Source of the DNA: Pseudomonadota bacterium
GTDB taxonomy: Bacteria; Pseudomonadota; Alphaproteobacteria; Rhizobiales; Afifellaceae
Direction of reading: 5' to 3'
Assembly (NCBI GenBank): GCA_023417735.1
Contig: JAEZEK010000103.1
Location: 1 to 8,569 of the forward strand
DNA: 8,569 nucleotides
Every line of letters starts with the position of its first letter. Positions within the stretch are counted from its first letter, which is position 1. A program made the translations under genes and the position numbers. The notes below the pieces were generated by a model. The model ran no database searches, had not been told where the DNA came from, and saw only the letters and a program-made list of their open reading frames with translations. Shown here piece after piece: positions 1-5,397 of the stretch.

Positions 1-1224
1 GGCCCCACCTGCACGCAGCTCCTCGCCTGGTTCGGGGCCGACGTGATCAAGGTCGAGCGGCCGGGCGTGGGCGACATCACACGCGGGCAGCTGCAGGACA
101 TCCCGAACGTGGACAGCCTCTATTTCACGATGCTGAACCACAACAAGCGCTCGATCACGATCGACAGCAAGAACCCGAAGGGCAAGCTCGTCCTCGAGCG
201 GCTCATGAAGGAATGCGACGTGCTGGTCGAGAATTTCGCGCCGGGCGCGCTCGACCGCATGGGCTTCACCTGGGAGCGCATCCAGGAGATCAATCCGCGC
301 CTGATCATGGCCTCGATCAAGGGCTTCGGCCCGGGCCCCTACGAGGATTGCAAGGTCTACGAGAACGTCGCGCAGTGCACCGGCGGCTCGGCCTCCACCA
401 CGGGCTTCCGCGATGGTCTGCCGCTCGTCACCGGCTCACAGATCGGAGATTCCGGTACCGGCCTGCACCTCGCGCTCGGTATCGTCACCGCGCTCTACCA
501 CCGCACGCATAGCGGCAAGGGCCAGCGCGTGACCTGCGCCATGCAGGACGGCGTCCTCAATCTCTGCCGCGTGAAGCTGCGCGACCAGCAGCGCCTCGCC
601 CACGGGCCGCTCAAGGAGTACAGCCAGTACGGCGAGGGCATTCCGTTCGGGGACGCGGTGCCGCGCGCCGGCAACGATTCCGGCGGTGGCCAGCCCGGCC
701 GGATCCTGAAGTGCAAGGGCTGGGAGACCGATCCCAACGCCTACATCTACTTCATCACCCAGGCCCCGGTCTGGGAGGCGATCTGCGACGTCATCGGCAA
801 GCCGGAATGGAAGACGCATCCGGACTACGCCAAGCCGGCCGCCCGCCTGCCGCGCCTCAACGAGATCTTCGGCGCGATCGAGGACTGGACCATGACCAAG
901 ACCAAGTTCGAGGCCATGGACATCCTCAACGAATACGACATCCCCTGCGGCCCGATCCTTTCCATGAAGGAGATCGCGGAGGACGAGTCGCTGCGCGCCA
1001 CCGGCACGCTGGTGGAGGTCGACCATCCGACGCGCGGCAAGTACCTGTCCGTCGGCAACCCGATCAAGCTGTCGGACAGCCCGGCCGAGGTGACGCGTTC
1101 GCCGCTTCTCGGCGAGCACACGGACGAGATCCTGCGCAGCGTGCTGGCCTTCAACGATGACGAGATCGCCGAGATCGAGGAGTCGGGGGCGCTCGGGCAG
1201 ATCCACCGCCAGGCTGCGGAATAG
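1..1224 (+). CDS. frc: Formyl-CoA transferase (formyl-CoA:oxalate CoA-transferase), 5'-truncated by the window edge
   Basis: This class III (CaiB/BaiF) CoA-transferase moves CoA from formyl-CoA to oxalate, giving oxalyl-CoA and formate in the cytoplasm. The frame is open from base 1 and ends at TAG 1222-1224, with 407 residues visible. By alignment from memory with E. coli YfdW (416 aa) and Oxalobacter Frc (428 aa), only about 18 N-terminal residues are missing. The first visible residues, [20 protein letters not shown], closely match YfdW. The catalytic Asp (Asp169 of Frc) lies in the motif GDSGTGLH, codon 448-450. The flexible glycine loop is present as SGGGQPG (679-699), with Ser replacing the first Gly of the usual GGGG. 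The residue matching Frc Trp48 is Gln, as in YfdW. The motifs LKCKGWETD and PLLGEHTDE are also conserved. The next gene starts 153 bp downstream on the same strand. No oxalyl-CoA decarboxylase gene is visible, so oxalate use is inferred from this enzyme's specificity. Confidence 0.95.
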   Translation, partial: GPTCTQLLAWFGADVIKVERPGVGDITRGQLQDIPNVDSLYFTMLNHNKRSITIDSKNPKGKLVLERLMKECDVLVENFAPGALDRMGFTWERIQEINPRLIMASIKGFGPGPYEDCKVYENVAQCTGGSASTTGFRDGLPLVTGSQIGDSGTGLHLALGIVTALYHRTHSGKGQRVTCAMQDGVLNLCRVKLRDQQRLAHGPLKEYSQYGEGIPFGDAVPRAGNDSGGGQPGRILKCKGWETDPNAYIYFITQAPVWEAICDVIGKPEWKTHPDYAKPAARLPRLNEIFGAIEDWTMTKTKFEAMDILNEYDIPCGPILSMKEIAEDESLRATGTLVEVDHPTRGKYLSVGNPIKLSDSPAEVTRSPLLGEHTDEILRSVLAFNDDEIAEIEESGALGQIHRQAAE

Positions 1225-1232
1225 ACTTGCCC

Positions 1233-1258
1233 CGGCGGGCGGTTCCGGCCGCCCGCCG
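1233..1258 (+). terminator. Strong GC hairpin just after frc, terminator-like or an mRNA-processing stem
   Basis: A perfect 10-bp inverted repeat (CGGCGGGCGG / CCGCCCGCCG) with a 6-nt loop begins 8 bp after the frc stop codon. No T-tract follows (the next bases are AGCGAGAACG), so it is not a textbook intrinsic terminator. It may cause partial termination or protect the 3' end of frc mRNA, which would set frc apart from the genes downstream. Confidence 0.55.
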
Positions 1259-1274
1259 AGCGAGAACGATCATT

Positions 1275-1297
1275 GCGGGCCGGCCATTCGGGCCCGC
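1275..1297. repeat. Second intergenic hairpin between frc and the acyl-CoA synthetase
   Basis: A perfect 7-bp inverted repeat, GCGGGCC / GGCCCGC, with a 9-nt loop lies 16 bp after the first hairpin. No T-run follows. Two stable stems in one 153-bp gap suggest RNA-level separation of frc from the downstream genes. At this GC content some stems arise by chance, so a function is not established. Confidence 0.4.
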
Positions 1298-1351
1298 CGG
1301 GACGCGAGGGCACGCCGGTCGCCGCCCCGGTTCCAGACCGCCAGGACATAT

Positions 1352-1365
1352 CGAACGCACGTTCG
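1352..1365. promoter_or_regulatory. Inverted repeat CGAACG-CA-CGTTCG touching the ribosome binding site
   Basis: A perfect 6-bp inverted repeat with a 2-nt spacer. Its last base is the first base of the Shine-Dalgarno GGAGGA. As RNA it could form a 5-bp stem with a GCAC loop next to the ribosome binding site; as DNA it has the symmetry of a dimeric repressor operator. No convincing -35/-10 pair is visible upstream, so its use is a guess. Confidence 0.3.
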
Positions 1366-1370
1366 GAGGA
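1365..1370 (+). promoter_or_regulatory. Shine-Dalgarno that sets the acyl-CoA synthetase start
   Basis: GGAGGA lies 7 nt before ATG 1378. This fixes the start there. A TTG at 1273 in the same frame would add 35 residues of low-complexity, intergenic-type sequence running through the second hairpin, and it has no ribosome binding site. Confidence 0.8.
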
Positions 1371-1377
1371 GCATTCA

Positions 1378-3606
1378 ATGAGCAATGTCGCAATGAAGCA
1401 GGCCCCGGCATCCGGGGACGCGAAGGACACGGTACGCGAGGTCCTCGACCGGGTACGCGCCGACGGCCGCAATGCGCTCACCGCGCCGGAAGGCAAGCTG
1501 GTCTGCGACGCCTACGGCATCCCCGTGCCGCAGGAGGGCGTGGCCAGGTCCGCCGACGAGGCCCGCCAGCTCGCCGAGCAGATGGGCCTGCCGGTCGTGC
1601 TTAAGATCGTCTCGCCCGACATCCTCCACAAGACCGAGGCCGGCGGTGTGCTGGTCGGCCTGAAGACGGCCGACGAGGTCACCAAGGGCTACGACACGAT
1701 CCTCGCCAACGCGAAGAACTACAAGGCCGACGCCAAGATCGACGGCGTCCAGGTCCAGCAGATGCTGACCGGCGGCCAGGAAGTGATCGTCGGCGCCGTC
1801 ACCGACGGCTCGTTCGGCAAGCTCGTGGCCTTCGGCCTCGGCGGGGTGCTCGTCGAGGTCCTGAAGGACGTCACCTTCCGCCTCGCGCCGGCCACGCGCG
1901 AGGACGCGCTCTCCATGCTCGACGGCATTCAGGCCGCCGAGATGCTGAAGGGCGTGCGCGGCAGCGAGCCGGTCAATCGCGACGCGCTCGCCGACCTGAT
2001 CGAGAAGGTGAGCCGCCTCGTCAGCGATTTCCCCGAAATCTCGGAGATGGACCTCAACCCGGTCTTCGCCACCGCCAAGGGTGCGATTGCGGCCGACGTG
2101 CGGATCGTCGTCGACTTCGACCCGGCGCCGCAGCGGCATCGTCCGAGCCAGGACGAGATCGTCACCGCGATGAACCGGATCATGAAGCCGAAGGCGGTCG
2201 CGGTCATCGGCGCCTCGGCCGAGGACGGCAAGATCGGCAATTCCGTGATGAAGAACCTCATCAACGGCGGGTATCCGGGCGAGATCTACCCGATCCACCC
2301 GAAGGCCGAGGAGATCCTCGGCTACAAGGCCTACAAGAGCGTAAAGGACGTTCCGGGCGAGATCGACGTCGCGGTCTTCGCGATTCCGGCGAAGTTCGTG
2401 GCGCAGGCGCTCACCGAGTGCGGCGAGAAGCAGATCCCCGGCGCGGTCCTCATCCCGTCGGGCTTCGCCGAGACCGGCAACGAGGAAGGCCAGCGCGAGA
2501 TCCAGGAGATCGGGCGGAAGTACAACATCCGCCTGATGGGCCCGAACATCTACGGCTTCTACTACACGCCCGCCAACCTCTGCGCGACCTTCTGCACGGC
2601 CTACGACGTGAAGGGCTCGGCGGCGCTCTCCTCGCAGTCGGGCGGCATCGGCATGGCGATCATCGGCTTCAGCCGCTCCGCCAAGATGGGCGTCTCCGCG
2701 ATCGTCGGCCTGGGCAACAAGTCGGATCTCGACGAGGACGACCTCCTCACCTTCTTCGAGCAGGACGAGAACACCAAGGTCATCGCGCAGCATTGCGAGG
2801 ACCTGAAGGACGGCCGCTCCTTCGCGGAAGTCGCCCGCCGCGTCTCCAAGAAGAAGCCCGTCGTGGTCCTGAAGGCCGGCCGCACCTCGGCCGGCGCGAA
2901 GGCGGCGAGCTCCCACACCGGCGCGCTGGCCGGCAACGACAAGATCTACGAGGACGTGTTCAAGCAGGTCGGCGTCATCCGCGCCCGCTCGCTCCGCCAG
3001 CTCCTCGAGTTCGCCCGCGGCGTCCCGATCCTGCCGACGCCGAAGGGCGAGAACGTCGTCATCATCACCGGTGCCGGCGGCTCGGGCGTGCTGCTGTCCG
3101 ATGCCGTCGTCGACAACGGCATGAGCCTGATGGCGATGCCCGACGACCTCGACGCGGCCTTCCGGAAGTTCATCCCGCCCTTCGGCGCGGCCGGCAACCC
3201 GGTCGACATCACCGGCGGCGAGCCACCGACGACGTACCAGAACACGGTCCGGCTCGGGCTCGAGGACGAGCGCATCCATTCCCTCATCCTCGGCTACTGG
3301 CACACGATCATCACGCCCCCGATGGTCTTCGCCAAGCTGATGGTCGAGGTGAAGGAGGAGATGAAGGCGAAGGGCATCGAGAAGCCGATGGTCGCCTCGC
3401 TCGCCGGCGACATCGAGGTTGAGGAGGCCGCCGAATACCTCTACCAGAACGGCATTCCGGCCTACGCCTACTCGACCGAGCTGCCCGTCGAGGTGCTCGG
3501 CGCGAAGTACAAGTGGGCGCGCGGCGCGGGCCTGCTCTGCGCGTGTGAGAACCACGGGGCACCCGGCACCCGGGCGCCCCGGACCCAACGATTGGATCGG
3601 GGATGA
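1378..3606 (+). CDS. NDP-forming acyl-CoA synthetase (acetate-CoA ligase family), ATP-grasp domain first; substrate unknown
   Basis: This 742-aa cytoplasmic protein belongs to the superfamily that interconverts acyl-CoA + ADP + Pi with acid + CoA + ATP through a phosphohistidine. Residues about 35-245 are the ATP-grasp half: KIVSPDILHKTEAGG (76-90), with His84 a likely second phosphohistidine site; GGQEVIVGA (132-140); EMDLNPV (223-229). Residues about 262-400 are a CoA-binding Rossmann domain (AVIGASAEDGKIGNS). Residues about 410-720 are the succinyl-CoA-ligase-like domains, with SSQSGGIG (418-425), Glu474, and the catalytic-type His513 in SSHTGALAG. The order ATP-grasp, CoA-binding, ligase differs from Pat-type proteins, where ATP-grasp follows. 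The usual GPNCxG motif is GPNIYG (388-393). The conserved fold ends near residue 720, and the last 22 residues look like read-through of intergenic DNA. The stop overlaps the next start (ATGA). Its place between frc and formate dehydrogenase suggests formate, formyl-CoA or oxalate as substrate, which is an inference. The family call is firm. Confidence 0.9.
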   Translation: MSNVAMKQAPASGDAKDTVREVLDRVRADGRNALTAPEGKLVCDAYGIPVPQEGVARSADEARQLAEQMGLPVVLKIVSPDILHKTEAGGVLVGLKTADEVTKGYDTILANAKNYKADAKIDGVQVQQMLTGGQEVIVGAVTDGSFGKLVAFGLGGVLVEVLKDVTFRLAPATREDALSMLDGIQAAEMLKGVRGSEPVNRDALADLIEKVSRLVSDFPEISEMDLNPVFATAKGAIAADVRIVVDFDPAPQRHRPSQDEIVTAMNRIMKPKAVAVIGASAEDGKIGNSVMKNLINGGYPGEIYPIHPKAEEILGYKAYKSVKDVPGEIDVAVFAIPAKFVAQALTECGEKQIPGAVLIPSGFAETGNEEGQREIQEIGRKYNIRLMGPNIYGFYYTPANLCATFCTAYDVKGSAALSSQSGGIGMAIIGFSRSAKMGVSAIVGLGNKSDLDEDDLLTFFEQDENTKVIAQHCEDLKDGRSFAEVARRVSKKKPVVVLKAGRTSAGAKAASSHTGALAGNDKIYEDVFKQVGVIRARSLRQLLEFARGVPILPTPKGENVVIITGAGGSGVLLSDAVVDNGMSLMAMPDDLDAAFRKFIPPFGAAGNPVDITGGEPPTTYQNTVRLGLEDERIHSLILGYWHTIITPPMVFAKLMVEVKEEMKAKGIEKPMVASLAGDIEVEEAAEYLYQNGIPAYAYSTELPVEVLGAKYKWARGAGLLCACENHGAPGTRAPRTQRLDRG
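3555..3581 (+). repeat. Strong hairpin at the acyl-CoA synthetase/fdhB junction
   Basis: Six base pairs (CGGGGC / GCCCCG), one A-C mismatch, then five base pairs (CCCGG / CCGGG) closing on a 3-nt CAC loop. It also contains a tandem CACCCGG heptamer (3560-3566 and 3567-3573). It ends 21 nt before the fdhB ATG and has no T-tract after it. This looks like intercistronic rather than coding sequence. It may stabilise the mRNA or tune fdhB translation. Confidence 0.45.
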
Positions 3607-5339
3607 ACATCCACAATACGGGCGCACCCACGTCTCAGTCGAACCAGCCGGCCCGGAGCATCCATCCCGGCTCCGGACGGCGGAAGACGCGGCCTACGCC
3701 GAAGGGCCGGCAGGTCGACACCGTTTCGCTGGATGAGGTGAGCGCCCTGCTGGGCGACCGATCGCGCCAGCGCGATCTCCTGATCGAGCACCTCCATCTC
3801 CTGCAGGACACCTATGGCTGCCTGCATGCGCGGCATCTGGTGGCGCTCGCCGCCGAGATGCGTCTTGCGCTCGCGGAGGTCTACGAGGTCGCGTCCTTCT
3901 ACGCGCATTTCGACATCGTCATGGACGGCGAGCCGACGCCGCCGCCGCTGACCGTCCGGGTCTGCGACAGCCTGACCTGCGCCATGATGGGCGGCGACGG
4001 GCTCCTGGCGGCTCTTCCCGATGCCCTCGGCCAGGACGTCCGCGTCGTCCGTGCGCCCTGCATGGGCGGCTGCCACAATGCGCCGGTCGTCGCAATCGGC
4101 CATTCGCTCCACGAGCATGCGAGCGTCGAATCCGTCGCGCAGGCGGTGAGCGCCGGCGACACCCACCCGCATTTGCCGGCCTACAAGGACTTCGACGCCT
4201 ACCGCGCCGACGGCGGCTACAAGATCCTCGAGGAGTGCCTGTCGGGCGTGCGCAGCGTCGACGACGTGATCGCGGCGCTCGAGGATTCCGGCATCCGCGG
4301 CCTCGGCGGCGCCGGTTTCCCGACCGGGCGCAAGTGGCGCTTCGTGCGCGCGGAGCCCGGCCCGCGCCTGATGGCGATCAACGGCGACGAGGGCGAGCCG
4401 GGCACCTTCAAGGACCGCCACTATCTCGAGCAGGACCCGCACAGGTTCCTCGAAGGCATGCTGATCGGCGCCTGGGCGGTCGAGGCCGAGGCGGTCTACA
4501 TCTATCTGCGGGACGAGTACCCGCAGTGCCGGGAGATCCTGCTCCGGGAGATTCCGAAGCTGGAGGCCGCGGGGCTCTCGCGCCACACGAAGATCCATCT
4601 CCGTCGCGGCGCCGGCGCCTATATATGCGGCGAGGAATCCGCGATGCTCGAATCGATCGAGGGCAAGCGCGGCCTGCCGCGGCACAAGCCGCCATTCCCG
4701 TCGCAGGTCGGCCTGTTCGGGCGCCCGACCCTCATCAACAATGTCGAGACCGTCTACTGGGTGCGCGACATCCTGGAGCGCGGCGGGGCGTGGTTCGCGA
4801 GCCACGGCCGCCACGACCGCAAGGGGCTCAGGACCTTCTCCGTCTCCGGCCGCGTGAGGGAGCCGGGCGTGAAGCTCGCACCGGCCGGCATCACGCTGCG
4901 CGAGCTGGTCGACGAGTATTGCGGCGGCATGGCGGACGGGCACACGCTGAAGGGCTATCTCCCCGGCGGCGCGTCCGGCGGCGTCCTGCCGGCCTCCATG
5001 GCCGACATCCCGCTCGATTTCGGCACGCTCGAGCCGCATGGCTGCTTCATCGGGTCTGCCGCGGTCATCGTGCTCTCCGATCGGGACAACATGCGCGACG
5101 TCGCGCTTAACCTCCTGAAGTTCTTCGAGGACGAGAGCTGCGGCCAGTGCACGCCGTGCCGGGTCGGCACCGAGAAGGCGGTTTCCATCATGGAAAGGCC
5201 GCACTGGGACGAGACGCTTCTCGGCGACCTGATGAAGGTGATGGGCGACGCGTCGATCTGCGGCCTCGGCCAGGCGGCGATGAACCCGGTCAAGCAGGTG
5301 CTGAAGCATTTCCGCGACGATCTCGCGCCGCGCGCCTGA
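3603..5339 (+). CDS. fdhB: NAD-dependent formate dehydrogenase, beta subunit (NuoE-NuoF fusion)
   Basis: This 578-aa subunit takes electrons from the alpha subunit and reduces NAD+ in the cytoplasm. Residues about 40-185 are a NuoE-like thioredoxin-fold domain with a [2Fe-2S] site, Cys121-x4-Cys126 and Cys153-x3-Cys157. Residues about 200-578 are NuoF-like: GLGGAGFPTGRKW (233-245) and INGDEGEPGTFKDR (259-272) form the FMN/NADH site, GAGAYICGEESA lies at 337-348, an SLBB region at about 410-495, and a [4Fe-4S] site uses Cys513, Cys516, Cys519 and Cys553. The fusion replaces the separate FdsG and FdsB subunits of other soluble enzymes and matches the two-subunit type I remember as Methylobacterium Fdh1. 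ATG 3603 is the first start after the in-frame TGA at 3546. It overlaps the preceding stop, so translational coupling is likely. The upstream GGATCGGGG is a weak ribosome site. The first 30 residues are disordered-looking. Confidence 0.93.
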   Translation: MNIHNTGAPTSQSNQPARSIHPGSGRRKTRPTPKGRQVDTVSLDEVSALLGDRSRQRDLLIEHLHLLQDTYGCLHARHLVALAAEMRLALAEVYEVASFYAHFDIVMDGEPTPPPLTVRVCDSLTCAMMGGDGLLAALPDALGQDVRVVRAPCMGGCHNAPVVAIGHSLHEHASVESVAQAVSAGDTHPHLPAYKDFDAYRADGGYKILEECLSGVRSVDDVIAALEDSGIRGLGGAGFPTGRKWRFVRAEPGPRLMAINGDEGEPGTFKDRHYLEQDPHRFLEGMLIGAWAVEAEAVYIYLRDEYPQCREILLREIPKLEAAGLSRHTKIHLRRGAGAYICGEESAMLESIEGKRGLPRHKPPFPSQVGLFGRPTLINNVETVYWVRDILERGGAWFASHGRHDRKGLRTFSVSGRVREPGVKLAPAGITLRELVDEYCGGMADGHTLKGYLPGGASGGVLPASMADIPLDFGTLEPHGCFIGSAAVIVLSDRDNMRDVALNLLKFFEDESCGQCTPCRVGTEKAVSIMERPHWDETLLGDLMKVMGDASICGLGQAAMNPVKQVLKHFRDDLAPRA

Positions 5340-5352
5340 GCCTTCGGGCGAC

Positions 5353-5364
5353 GCGCTGCAGCGC
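5353..5364. repeat. 12-bp palindrome in the fdhB-fdhA gap
   Basis: GCGCTGCAGCGC is a perfect palindrome in the 58-bp gap between the two subunit genes. As RNA it could form only a 4-bp GCGC stem with a TGCA loop. It could be a small processing or balancing element, or chance in GC-rich DNA. Nothing else notable is seen in this gap apart from the ribosome binding site. Confidence 0.2.
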
Positions 5365-5387
5365 CGGATCGGCCGTCAAAGACGAAC

Positions 5388-5393
5388 GAGGGG
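5388..5393 (+). promoter_or_regulatory. Ribosome binding site of fdhA
   Basis: GAGGGG lies 4 nt before ATG 5398; counted from the GAGG core the spacing is 6 nt. It supports this start. The protein then begins directly with a ferredoxin-like fold, as expected for the family. Confidence 0.65.
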
Positions 5394-5397
5394 TCCC

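Noticed and set aside
1352..1365. LexA-like box: CGAACGCACGTTCG fits the Gram-positive SOS box almost fully
   Set aside because: Alphaproteobacterial LexA recognises a direct repeat (GTTC-N7-GTTC), and an SOS role makes no sense for this gene. Reported only as an inverted repeat.
1273..1377. TTG start at 1273 for the acyl-CoA synthetase
   Set aside because: It would translate the intergenic hairpin into a low-complexity leader. ATG 1378 has GGAGGA at ideal spacing.
3560..3573. Tandem CACCCGG repeat as a possible CRISPR, attachment site or duplication
   Set aside because: Only two 7-bp copies, which are explained by the hairpin arms they form.
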